Shown here one piece after another: positions 15,618 through 23,053 of a DNA stretch of 64,000 nucleotides (position 1 is the stretch's first letter; every line of letters begins with the position of its first letter). The stretch is from NCBI RefSeq assembly GCF_001269655.1, contig NZ_LHVE01000002.1:310001-374000 (forward strand), written 5' to 3'. A program made the position numbers and the translations under genes. The notes beneath the pieces were generated by a model, which was not told the origin of the DNA, made no database searches, and saw nothing but the letters and a program-made list of their open reading frames with translations. Source of the DNA: Pseudomonas thivervalensis. Its GTDB lineage: Bacteria; Pseudomonadota; Gammaproteobacteria; Pseudomonadales; Pseudomonadaceae.

Positions 15618-15645
15618 AGAGAGGTCTTGGCAACGAGACCTCTCT
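15618..15645 (+). terminator. Hairpin after DUF6124 copy A
   Basis: Perfect 10-bp stem AGAGAGGTCT / AGACCTCTCT with an 8-base loop; only a short T-containing run follows, so it is a weak or processing-type terminator. Confidence 0.5.
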
Positions 15646-15755
15646 CGTTCGTAGCCACGTAGCTGATCCGGGCCATTGAGCGGCGCCCCGTGTTTACCAT
15701 TTGCGAAAAGCGCACCAGCTAAGACAAAATCCCCGCCTTCCCAGACTCGATAAGG

Positions 15756-16247
15756 ATGCGAGCATTGAAGTTTGAAAACGGTCAGTTTTCTGGCAGCCAT
15801 GGAATTGTCTTCAGCGTATCGCGCTTCACCCTGTCAGCCGATGAGCGGGGTAGCCTCAGAACACTGCACTTTGGCGAAGCGAAAACCGCCCACTACGAAG
15901 TGAGCAACCGGGTAGTGGAGCTTTACGACAAAATGCTCGCCAAGGATCTACCCTGCCAAATGATGGTCGGGATTTCAAAACCCTTGACCCGGCAACAGGG
16001 TGATCTACTCAACGCTCAACGAACGAGTATCGCCAACCTCACCAGCGGAGTTTTCGCGGCAGCGGCCGGCAAGTTCGTTCCCGGAGCGGTCATCCCTGTG
16101 GGATGGGCAGTCCGCGAGTTCACGTTGGGCAAATTGCCGACCTATCACGCCGGTGATGTCATCGTGAGCTTCGATGCACAGGTAAGTGGTGGCATAGGTC
16201 CGCAACACTCTGGATCCTCCATGATCATCAAGGCTCAAGGTGGCTAA
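15756..16247 (+). CDS. Hypothetical protein with Gly/Ala-rich hydrophobic segment
   Basis: 163 residues, not recognised. The first ~90 residues look like a beta-rich globular domain (FENGQFSGSHGIVFSVSRFTL, HYEVSNRVVELYDKMLAKDLP). Residues ~112-130 (GVFAAAAGKFVPGAVIPVGWAV) form a glycine/alanine-rich hydrophobic stretch that could enter a membrane. The C-terminus is polar. AAGG abuts the ATG, so the start is uncertain. A small membrane protein gene follows 4 bases after the stop and is probably co-transcribed. Proximity to the pyocin locus hints at a role in bacteriocin biology, but nothing in the sequence proves it. Confidence 0.5.
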   Translation: MRALKFENGQFSGSHGIVFSVSRFTLSADERGSLRTLHFGEAKTAHYEVSNRVVELYDKMLAKDLPCQMMVGISKPLTRQQGDLLNAQRTSIANLTSGVFAAAAGKFVPGAVIPVGWAVREFTLGKLPTYHAGDVIVSFDAQVSGGIGPQHSGSSMIIKAQGG

Positions 16248-16251
16248 GACT

Positions 16252-16485
16252 ATGAACGAATATGGCCTGTACGCCTTGGCATACGCAGTGTTTCTGTTGT
16301 TGTTCTTCTATATGAAATCCTACGGCCTCAGGAAATGGCTAGGCATTGCCCTGGTTGTCCTGGGATTTGCGAGTATTTTTATGCTGCCGTCTTTCATCTC
16401 CGGTTTTGATCTGGGGATCGCCTCAACCAGTGCTATTGGTATCGGCGCGGCACTGTTTTTTAGCCGGGCCCGGTATGTGGCGTGA
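16252..16485 (+). CDS. Small membrane protein
   Basis: 77 residues with three hydrophobic segments: YALAYAVFLLLFFYM, LGIALVVLGFASIFMLP and AIGIGAALFF, leaving a short basic tail SRARYVA. ATG 16252 has AAGGTGG at a good distance; GTG 16240 would overlap the previous gene by 8 bases. It probably forms a two-gene unit with the hypothetical protein upstream and converges on the E3-type immunity gene. No family is recognised. Confidence 0.5.
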   Translation: MNEYGLYALAYAVFLLLFFYMKSYGLRKWLGIALVVLGFASIFMLPSFISGFDLGIASTSAIGIGAALFFSRARYVA

Positions 16486-16522
16486 ATTTGCATTCCCCTT
16501 TTATCGAACACTCGCCCCGTGG

Positions 16523-16777
16523 CTACCAGCTGTCTCGATAATCGAAGGAGACCTGATAGATGTAGGTGGGCGAATCAATTGAATGCTGAAAATAAGGTTG
16601 GAGAATTTTTATCCATTCTTGTGGGACATTAAAGCCTCCGTTATTTATGTTGTTTTCGATTGGAATCCCTAGGGCTTCAATGACAGAGCCGTCATCACCC
16701 AAGTCTTCGGAATAATCCTCACCCTCGTAGGATTCGGTTTGCTTGTTATACCATTCAAGTCTTAGTTTTAGTCCCAT
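16523..16777 (-). CDS. Cloacin / colicin E3-type immunity protein
   Basis: 84 residues and a clear member of the cloacin immunity family. MGLKLRLEWYNKQTE, GEDYSEDLGDDGSVIEALGIP, an NNG core and the C-terminal VSFDYRD all correspond to the E3 immunity protein, which is also ~84 residues. Family proteins bind the cytotoxic rRNase domain and block its action in the producer cell. The nuclease it should neutralise is the C-terminus of the pyocin-like protein at 17615-18820. Unusually, the toxin is not adjacent: three other small genes lie between. The ORF is AT-richer than the core genome, as is typical for bacteriocin immunity genes. Confidence 0.9.
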   Translation of the reverse strand: MGLKLRLEWYNKQTESYEGEDYSEDLGDDGSVIEALGIPIENNINNGGFNVPQEWIKILQPYFQHSIDSPTYIYQVSFDYRDSW

Positions 16778-16816
16778 TTGGCTCGTTCAGCTTTTTGATC
16801 TGGTTTTTGTTGAGGG

Positions 16817-17065
16817 TTAGTAGGCGCGAGTCCCGATGAAATATTCCAGTCCGGCAGGGAGTTTTATATCGAGAGTTTTTTCTATTTTTTTGAGTTGCTC
16901 TTCTGTTATCTGAAACTCTCCTGGTTCAACAGCGTTGAATGCTTTTGCTTCAGTTATCTGGGCGAGCGCTTCGTTTTGCTCGGCGTTTTTAATGCAGGTC
17001 TTGAACTGCAGTGAATCGTCTTTCTTGTCGTCTGGATAGAAGCCTGTTATTGAGAGGTAACGCAT
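16817..17065 (-). CDS. Small protein, possible immunity paralogue 3
   Basis: 82 residues, acidic and AT-rich. The C-terminal half (FQITEEQLKKIEKTLDIKLPAGLEYFIGTR) has the same pattern as the genes at 17097-17321 (NTSQIAALEKACSIELPRNLLLFL) and 17388-17618 (LPDQVETLEKW), so the three are probably diverged paralogues. They lie in tandem behind the pyocin-like gene and before the E3-type immunity gene. They may be immunity proteins for related toxin variants, or regulators; no activity is established. The protein family is possibly one of the recently numbered bacteriocin-linked DUFs, which I cannot confirm. Confidence 0.6.
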   Translation of the reverse strand: MRYLSITGFYPDDKKDDSLQFKTCIKNAEQNEALAQITEAKAFNAVEPGEFQITEEQLKKIEKTLDIKLPAGLEYFIGTRAY

Positions 17066-17096
17066 GGTGTCCCTCGTTTTGATGGTTTTTAATGAG

Positions 17097-17321
17097 TTAA
17101 TTGCTGCTGCTTAAAAAAAGCAACAGATTTCGTGGTAGCTCTATTGAACATGCTTTTTCCAGCGCTGCAATTTGAGATGTGTTCAATGCGTAATCATAAA
17201 AATAGCTTTCTTCTTTGGTCCAGTTCATTATTTTTGCTAGAGCCTGAGTGCCAATGCAGAGCGAGTTTTCGTATGAGGCAAGGTCGTCGCCGTCTATTAC
17301 GCCCATTATTTTATGCTTCAT
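17097..17321 (-). CDS. Small protein, possible immunity paralogue 2
   Basis: 74 residues from ATG 17321 (MKHKIMGVIDGDDLASYE); a longer frame adds 14 residues that do not match the paralogues. Related to the 76-residue product of 17388-17618: both begin MKH(V/K)I and share (L/I)M(G/N)WT followed by an acidic Tyr-rich stretch and a QxxxLEK helix. GC is low. It is probably co-transcribed with the pyocin-like gene. Function is inferred only from position. Confidence 0.6.
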   Translation of the reverse strand: MKHKIMGVIDGDDLASYENSLCIGTQALAKIMNWTKEESYFYDYALNTSQIAALEKACSIELPRNLLLFLSSSN

Positions 17322-17387
17322 GGTTCTATCAGCCTCGTTGGGGGCGCTGGTTTGGGCGCCCATAACAGTGGCGGATTTGCCTCGGCT

Positions 17388-17618
17388 TTATTCAAGGCAA
17401 ACGATTTGAATGATGCGGTTATCGCCATTTAATGTGCAGCGGGTCCATTTCTCTAACGTTTCTACCTGGTCCGGCAAAAGATCATAGCCGTCATATGGAT
17501 CTTCAGGTTGCGTCCATCCCATCAGCTCGGCTAGTTGCTCTGAATACGACTGTGGAATTTCTACGCTCTGTAACAATTCCTCGGACGTCGCATCGAAAAT
17601 TTCAATAACGTGTTTCAT
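17388..17618 (-). CDS. Small protein, possible immunity paralogue 1
   Basis: 76 residues (MKHVIEIFDATSEELLQSVEIP ... LMGWTQPEDPYDGYDLLPDQVETLEKW). Its ATG overlaps the toxin stop codon (ATGA) and its strong Shine-Dalgarno AAGGAGGG lies inside the last toxin codons, so it is translationally coupled to the pyocin-like gene. That is the position where a cognate immunity gene normally sits, yet it does not resemble E3 immunity proteins. Net acidic character fits binding to a basic nuclease domain, but this is inference. Confidence 0.65.
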   Translation of the reverse strand: MKHVIEIFDATSEELLQSVEIPQSYSEQLAELMGWTQPEDPYDGYDLLPDQVETLEKWTRCTLNGDNRIIQIVCLE

Positions 17619-18820
17619 TTTTCTACCCTCCTTGATGGGTCTGCGGGTTTTGTTTGTTCACCCGTTTCCGAATCGAATTCGCCAAGGTGTTGACCTTGTT
17701 TTGTGTACATCTCTACAGCGCCATGCCGCGAGTCCCACTCATAGATCTTTCCTGAGCGATCTTTCCATCGTCGGCGTTTTTTACCTCCCCCACGTACAGC
17801 TGTTTTTAATGGAGCAGACTTTGCGTCTGGGAACGCTGGAAGTGAAGAGGGGGCAGGGTAGTAGTCATGATCGGGGTTACCGCTTCGCCTGACAGAGACC
17901 ACAGCATAAACCGGCCGAACCCCCGAATCCGCCGGAAACACCAGAATGAAATCCTTGTACTCCGGCGGATAGATCGGGTCGACGATGATGCTGTCGGCCA
18001 TCGGCGTCGGCGGGTAGATCCAAATAGGTGGTGCCTGTGGCGCAGCTTCCAGGGCAGGAATGCCGAGGGTGTCAGCCGGATTGGTAGCCGGCGTCCAGAT
18101 CAGTTCGATGCCATCACCCAGGTCGGCAATGAACTGATCGGCTCGCGGCGTGAACTGAACAACATCAACCATCTCCCAATCGGGATGCTGGCCGGTATAG
18201 AAGCCATACCCCTTGAGACTGCCGTCGGCCTGCTGCTCGACGCTCAAGCGCATGCGGCTGCGGGCCTGCTTGAGGTCGCGTAGCTGGTCTTCGCTGTAAA
18301 GCGCGCTATCGCCCAGATTGGACGGCCAGAGCAGGGCGACAATGCCTGTCAGCAGCGCGGCGCCGACGGTGCCGCCGGTAGCGGTAGCCGCGGAAGTTGC
18401 CGAACCACCCAGCGCGAGCCTGCCCAAGGTAACGGGAACCGTGCCAGCGCCGATCCGCTTGAGGGGGATCGTGCCGGATGGCTCGGCGATCCGACCGCCG
18501 AGCCACATGAGATCACCGTACTGCTTGACCAGGTCCGCCGGGACGTAGCCGCTGGGGTTGCTGTAATCGATGATGCCGTTGGGGAGCTTGCAGCTCTTGG
18601 CGAACACGCTCCCGGTTACGCTGGATAACGGCTTGTTATCCACCGTGGCCCAGCGCGCTTGTTCGTAGGCGGATTGCCGGGCAAGCATGGCTTCATAAGC
18701 CTGCTGCAGGGCGTCGCGCTCGGCCAGTTCGCTGGCGCTCATGTCCCGATAAGTGACGTGATGCCCGTCGCCGCCGGGCGGGTTTCGAACCTGGGGGATG
18801 TCTTTTTTGCGTGTCGCCAC
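17615..18820 (-). CDS. S-type pyocin-like bacteriocin with colicin E3-type 16S rRNase domain
   Basis: 401 residues. The N-terminus is polar and charged (NPPGGDGHHVTYRDMSASELAERDALQQAYE); residues ~120-165 form a Gly/Ala/Thr-rich hydrophobic stretch. An S-type pyocin domain spans ~185-330 (DGIELIWTPATNPADTLGIP, PPEYKDFILVFPADSGVRPVYAV). After a basic linker KKRRRWKDRSGK comes the E3-type ribonuclease end. The catalytic Asp, His and Glu of E3 are present with the same spacing (Asp363, His366, Glu370 in YEWDSRHGAVE), and Arg397 matches the essential arginine. It should cut 16S rRNA at the decoding site in a target cell. At 401 residues it is shorter than colicins (550-700), so the usual receptor and long-coil regions are reduced or absent, and the import route is unclear. 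A T6SS or short-bacteriocin route are alternatives. Confidence 0.88.
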   Translation of the reverse strand: MATRKKDIPQVRNPPGGDGHHVTYRDMSASELAERDALQQAYEAMLARQSAYEQARWATVDNKPLSSVTGSVFAKSCKLPNGIIDYSNPSGYVPADLVKQYGDLMWLGGRIAEPSGTIPLKRIGAGTVPVTLGRLALGGSATSAATATGGTVGAALLTGIVALLWPSNLGDSALYSEDQLRDLKQARSRMRLSVEQQADGSLKGYGFYTGQHPDWEMVDVVQFTPRADQFIADLGDGIELIWTPATNPADTLGIPALEAAPQAPPIWIYPPTPMADSIIVDPIYPPEYKDFILVFPADSGVRPVYAVVSVRRSGNPDHDYYPAPSSLPAFPDAKSAPLKTAVRGGGKKRRRWKDRSGKIYEWDSRHGAVEMYTKQGQHLGEFDSETGEQTKPADPSRRVEK

Positions 18821-19092
18821 GTAGTGAATCTCGTCCGCTGAAATGCAGGACAGACGCTAACGCGGGAAGAGCGGGGCGCGATGTAGGAGGATTCTTGAAG
18901 TGGTCGTTCCGCTTTCCTCAAAACAGGTAGGGCTGGCTATTGAGGAGCGGAACAATCTGAAGCGTCAGATGGGGCTGTCAGTCACTGGGCAACCGCAACT
19001 CGCCAGCCGACGTCGCCTTGCGCCTTTGCCTACAACTACGCCAGAATCCGCCGGCTTGTTCGCCTTGGATTGCGTCGGTAGTTTGGTACCTG

Positions 19093-19311
19093 TCACTGCT
19101 CATCAGTGATCGGGTTTAGTCGCCCAGGGTGAAACAGGTTGTGCAAGGCGTCATCCAGTCGGGATTCCTATCCTGCACTCGATGGTGGCTGTGCGCAGGG
19201 CGTCCTCGGACGCGCCGGTTTCTTGTTTCCCCGGTCGACTAACCTGCGCACAGCTGCCTCCCATCGTTTAGTCGCGAGCGGGTGATGGCTCCAACTACAG
19301 GAAACAAGATA
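19093..19311 (+). promoter_or_regulatory. Structured leader of DUF6124 gene, copy B
   Basis: Same design as copy A: hairpin TCACTG/CAGTGA at 19093-19109, TTTAGTCG at 19115-19122, inverted CGACTAA at 19236-19242 and TTTAGTCG at 19267-19274. Relative to copy A two positions changed in each of the three sites so that all pairings are kept. The rest of the 491-base gap from 18821 has no recognisable gene. Confidence 0.6.
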
Positions 19312-19671
19312 ATGGCGAAAGATACTCCGAATCCCCCTGATACGAACGAACACGTCTCCCGTGCTCAGTCTGCCCGCAACAAGAAAATCGATGACGCTGC
19401 CACGCGAGCGTTGGATTTTTACCTGAAACCCAAGGCTAAGAGCGAAACGTCTGACAAGACCGACTCCATTTTACGGATTGATCCGAGTGTGGATTCTGAG
19501 TGTTTGCTTGCGAATCTCAGTGAGAACCTGGCTTCGGCGAACGCAATGATCAGTGATCTGGCGTTTGATCTGGATGGATCGCGGCGGCGTGTTGCGATGG
19601 GGATTTTGCAGGTAATTGAGGTGAGTGAGCTGTTGGCGAATCGGGCTTTGGATATTGTTGAGGTGAGGTAG
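19312..19671 (+). CDS. DUF6124 family protein (copy B)
   Basis: 119 residues from ATG 19312, preceded by AGGAAAC at 8-9 bases. It differs from copy A at only a handful of residues, mainly near the N-terminus (MAKDTPNPPDTNEH) and in the linker (KAKSETSDKTDS). The C-terminal helical half from PSVDSECLLANLSENL onward is identical. The near-identity of two copies 4 kb apart implies recent duplication or gene conversion. A terminator-like hairpin follows at 19702-19734. Confidence 0.8.
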   Translation: MAKDTPNPPDTNEHVSRAQSARNKKIDDAATRALDFYLKPKAKSETSDKTDSILRIDPSVDSECLLANLSENLASANAMISDLAFDLDGSRRRVAMGILQVIEVSELLANRALDIVEVR

Positions 19672-19701
19672 GGCTGCAGCACTACGTGCCGCCTGGATTT
19701 G

Positions 19702-19734
19702 AAAAAAGGTCTTGCCCAGCAGGGCCTTTTTTGT
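19702..19734 (+). terminator. Terminator after DUF6124 copy B
   Basis: AAAAAAGGTCTTGC pairs with GCAGGGCCTTTTTT across a short loop; the right arm ends in six T. A related GGTCTTGC..GGGCC hairpin also follows the remnant at 21991-22134. Confidence 0.6.
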
Positions 19735-19910
19735 ACCCGAGGGAGGCTGAGCGCTCCAGCAAGCCCGAGGCGCCAGAGGTCCCCATTCTTCATCCGTGCG
19801 AGATTTTCTTCTGCCAGCCGAGGTGTGACAAATTTTCGCAGGGCAGCAGTGGCTTTTTGCTGCTATACCTGAGTCGAGCATATACGGCGCGGTGCAAACG
19901 GGAGTTCAGG

Positions 19911-20354
19911 ATGAAGATTCTTGCAGGGTTGGTCGCGGGATTGATATTAGCCATTCTTGTTTCGACAGTTGTAGCAATCGCCGGAGCGGCATCTCCGAGA
20001 GCCGCTGGAGGGACTGGCGCGATTGTTTTCTTCGTAATATGGATTATTGCATTAGTAATAGCTGTCTCCGCTCCCACTGCTGGCAAGGCATGGCGTCGAC
20101 TTTTGGTTACCTCAGGAATCGCTGCGTTCATGCTTCCGTTAGCTGGTATTGTTTTTACCGGTAGCCATATCGCAACGAATATTAGCGGTGCTCATTCAGG
20201 CGCGGAAACCGCAGGAGCCGCAATTGGCGGCACCTTGGTGAGTGGCTTCCTAGGGTTTGTTGGCTTCTTCCTGGGGGTGATTTTTCTCATCGTCGGTTTG
20301 TTGGTTGGTCGAGATAAACAAGTGATGTACATTCAGCCGCCATCAAACTCCTAA
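19911..20354 (+). CDS. Integral membrane protein, unknown
   Basis: 147 residues, preceded by GGAG 7-10 bases before ATG 19911. Four hydrophobic segments: ILAGLVAGLILAILVSTVVAIAG (1), TGAIVFFVIWIIALVIAVSA (2), LLVTSGIAAFMLPLAGIVF (3) and VSGFLGFVGFFLGVIFLIVGLLVG (4). A small soluble loop SHIATNISGAHSGAETAGAA sits between 3 and 4. A short polar tail (RDKQVMYIQPPSNS) ends it. No family is recognised; base composition is lower in GC than the core. It stands alone between the DUF6124 gene and a ~480-base gap. Confidence 0.6.
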   Translation: MKILAGLVAGLILAILVSTVVAIAGAASPRAAGGTGAIVFFVIWIIALVIAVSAPTAGKAWRRLLVTSGIAAFMLPLAGIVFTGSHIATNISGAHSGAETAGAAIGGTLVSGFLGFVGFFLGVIFLIVGLLVGRDKQVMYIQPPSNS

Positions 20355-20838
20355 GACGAAAAAAGGGCGATGGTTTGAATGTAATCTACGTTGCAGATAA
20401 TAACTTTTTTGGCTGTTAAAGCACCGCAGGCGATCGGAAATTTCATTTTGTGCAAGGTTTGCAAAGAAATGCAGTGTGGTTGCGCCGCGGAGAGGCAGTC
20501 CTTCACCGAGAAGCGAAAGACGGAGGTCCCGGCTCACAAGGGTTTCGCCATTGAAAACGTCTTTTCTTGGCGGTTTTCGTTTTCTGGAACATGTCTACGA
20601 GGGACGTTGAGCAATTTACCGCAGTAATGCCAATCGCCCCGTAACCCTTATCTTTCAAGACTTCGGGACGGTTTAACCTATTTCACAGACTGACATACGC
20701 GATGACCTAATCAGAAACCCATTCGGGCACGAATTACGTTCGTCGTGCTCATTTGAAGGTCAGTCAACGGTGCCGAATCCCAAGTGGATTTTTGGTAGGG
20801 CTGTGCCATTCTACGCAGTCTTCTAGAGGGATTTAGTT
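20355..20838. other. 484-base gap, no gene recognised
   Basis: AT-rich relative to the core. Short open frames are present on both strands but none has a credible start or protein-like composition. It ends with the ribosome-binding region GAGGGATTTAG of the HNH gene. Confidence 0.5.
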
Positions 20839-21792
20839 ATGGCGGTCGCCAAAAGAAATAAACAGGGGCTAGGGCGATACATTCCGGCAGATGTACGGCG
20901 GCAAGTACGTCAGCGTGATGGTTTCGGTTGCATCATATGTGGTTCCGCTTTCTACCAATATGATCACTTAGGAGTGGAGTTCGTAGATGCTGACCTACAT
21001 GAGCCTGAAAAAATTGTTTTGTTGTGCGGGTCGTGCCATGACCGTAAAACGCGGGGAGCATTGTCGACTGAAACTATTGCGCGTCATGCCGAAGCGCCCA
21101 AGTGTCGTGAGAAAGAGTTCTCTTGGGGCGCGTTTGATGTTGGGGTTACAACGCCAGAAGTTGTTTTAGGCTCTATTACAGCTAAATCGGCAATGACGTT
21201 GATAAGCGTGGATGGAGAGGAAGTCTTTTCTATCTCACCACCTGAAGGTGAAAATCAACCGTTTAGGGTGAATGCGAGGTTCTATGATAAGAGTGGTGAG
21301 TTGACCTTAGAAGTTATTGACAATGAAATGCGTGCGGCCGTTACAAATTGGGATATAGAAGTAGTAGGGAATCGCATAGAAATTCGAAGTCAATTAGGCG
21401 TCTTCGATCTTGTGATTCGATCTGAGCCGCCGCATCGATTGGTCATAGAGCGTTTAGATATGGTTTATAAAGGTTTGTCGATAATATGCCGAGAAGGTGT
21501 AGATACGACAATAGAGAATGATGGCGCCATTCTCAGGGTACAGGGAGGCGTTTTCGATTGTGACGGTATTATCGAATTAGATAACGGCGTTCTTTCCGTC
21601 GGACGTATGTGCAGATTCGTAACCATGGATTTTCTGCATGTTGGAAGTGGTAGCTCTCGTTCATCACCTACTTTACGTCCTTCGATATCATCTAGCACTC
21701 ACGTACGCAATCTACTTAATCAAGGAAGAAATGAACCTTGTAATTGTGGAAGCGGTATAAAATTTAAATATTGTCATGGCGCGGTCCCGTAA
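20839..21792 (+). CDS. HNH nuclease-like protein with C-terminal SEC-C zinc motif
   Basis: 317 residues. The N-terminus is an HNH domain with zinc-binding and catalytic signatures: Cys31-x2-Cys34 in CIICGSAF, Asp42-His43 in YDHLG, and Cys63-x2-Cys66-His67 in LCGSCHDRK. The middle (~90-280) is beta-rich and unrecognised (VVLGSITAKSAMTLISVDGEEVF, FRVNARFYDKSGELTLEVID), resembling a sensing or binding module. The last 22 residues form a SEC-C motif, GRNEPCNCGSGIKFKYCHG, which binds zinc in SecA and in many mobile or defence proteins. GC is clearly below the core genome and there is no partner gene, so it is likely acquired. A defence or genome-editing role is possible but unproven. Confidence 0.8.
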   Translation: MAVAKRNKQGLGRYIPADVRRQVRQRDGFGCIICGSAFYQYDHLGVEFVDADLHEPEKIVLLCGSCHDRKTRGALSTETIARHAEAPKCREKEFSWGAFDVGVTTPEVVLGSITAKSAMTLISVDGEEVFSISPPEGENQPFRVNARFYDKSGELTLEVIDNEMRAAVTNWDIEVVGNRIEIRSQLGVFDLVIRSEPPHRLVIERLDMVYKGLSIICREGVDTTIENDGAILRVQGGVFDCDGIIELDNGVLSVGRMCRFVTMDFLHVGSGSSRSSPTLRPSISSSTHVRNLLNQGRNEPCNCGSGIKFKYCHGAVP

Positions 21793-21990
21793 TGGCCTGG
21801 GTGGAGGGAGAAATACAGCTCTACCCAAAGCTTTTTTCACTCTCCGGCGACATTCACCAAGCGTACGTGAGGCAGATCCTCAAATTTTTCCTCTCGTTAG
21901 TGTTCGTTCTCTACGAGGGAAACTAAAGGTTCATGTAAAACCGTCCGGAGTTGTTCGGCCTTGGGCTCGTCCAGGCGTTTGACTGCACCG

Positions 21991-22134
21991 GTAAATTCGG
22001 CGAATGCCATGATCAATGATCTGGAATTCGACCTTAATGGCTCGCGACGGCGTGTTGCGTTGGGGATTTTGCAGGTGATCGAGGTGAATGAGCTGTTGGC
22101 GAATCGGGCTTTGGATATTGTTGAAGTGAGGTAG
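21991..22134 (+). pseudogene. 3' remnant of a third DUF6124 gene
   Basis: The last ~47 codons of DUF6124 remain in frame (NSANAMINDLEFDLNGSRRR, then VALGILQVIEVNELLANRALD) and end at the same stop. It differs from copies A and B at several residues, so it is an older copy. No leader or N-terminal half is present upstream; the sequence before it is unrelated and AT-rich. The rest of the 593-base gap from 21793 to 22385 shows nothing else recognisable. Confidence 0.8.
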
Positions 22135-22385
22135 GTTTGGAGGGTGAACCGCTATCTTGAAACCCACAGGGTCTTGCTCGGCGGGGCCCTTTCCGAATAG
22201 AACCACCCCTTCGTTCTTCTGTGTTTCGTGGCGTTGCCACAGGTGTCGACTGTTTGCTGTATTGAACATGGGATTTCGTGGCCTAACACTCAATACACTT
22301 AAAGTTTTCTGTTTACGGCAGAACTACGCAGAGCGATTTACGCTCGATGCCTAATGCTTTTCACAACCACGGATAGGAGAAAGTT

Positions 22386-23053
22386 ATGCCAGACCTACAG
22401 CCTTGGCAGAGTTTGGTACTGGGGATCATCAGTGGCTTGCTGGGCACTATCGCCACAGCGGTAGCGACCTTTTTCCTCTGGCGAGTAACGCTGGTTCTTG
22501 CACGCGAGACAGCTCGAATGGCTGAGGCATCCGCACAGCCTCATGTGGTAGTGACTCTCCGCCCCAATCGATGGTCTCCACGACACTTTGATCTACTCAT
22601 TGATAATACGGGTAATGCCACTGCCTATGACGTAAAGGTTTCCTTCAATCCGTCGCTCCAAAACGGAGAAGCTAGGGGCGTTGGCGCGAAGATTCCTTTC
22701 GAGACGTGAGTGTTCTGAAACCTGGCGTGGGTCTTTGCAGCTACTTCTCCGATTACGTCCCTTTAAAAGGGAAAGCGTTCGATGTGGACATATCTTGGCT
22801 TCGAAGCAACTCGAACAAGAAACGGGAGGGTAACTCCTACACGTTGAGCATGTCCGATTACGACGGTGTTAGCTGGCTTGGAAATGATCCGGCGATTGAT
22901 GTGGCTCGTCATCTTAAAGGGATGGAGAAAAATTTAGCCGATATTTCCCGGACGCATTTGAACGTCGACATCTACAGTGCCTTAGATCGTGCCCATGAGG
23001 AGAGAACAATAGCCAGGGAACGGCGACGCTCGAAGCGGTCACAAGATCAATAA
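22386..23053 (+). pseudogene. Membrane-anchored protein gene split by a frameshift
   Basis: The frame 22386-22709 encodes a single N-terminal membrane segment (LVLGIISGLLGTIATAVATFFLW), a basic/Ala helix and a beta-domain start (HVVVTLRPNR, LLIDNTGNATAYDVKVSFN). It stops at TGA 22707-22709. A second frame (22706-23053) continues with a compatible soluble part (GLCSYFSDYVPLKGKAFDVDISW) and a charged tail ending in RRRSKRSQDQ. The junction reads GAGACGTGAGTG; one extra A (GAGACGATGAGTG) would restore a 222-residue protein. So either one base was lost, the assembly has an error, or the two overlap by GTGA and are read by coupling. No domain is recognised. Confidence 0.65.

Larger units (their letters stand above)
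19014..19671 (+). repeat. Direct repeat copy B (~658 bp: leader plus DUF6124 gene)
   Basis: Near-identical to 14936-15594. Most differences are scattered single bases. The exceptions are the three covarying 7-mer sites and the bases just after the first of them. Confidence 0.9.

Noticed and set aside
15073..15633. Minus-strand open frames through the DUF6124 leaders (also 19168-19353)
   Set aside because: They arise because the leader repeat is GC-rich; the two copies do not preserve a common protein, whereas the leader DNA is conserved.
20391..20627. 78-residue plus-strand frame in the gap before the HNH gene
   Set aside because: No ribosome-binding site, odd composition, and no similarity to a family I know.
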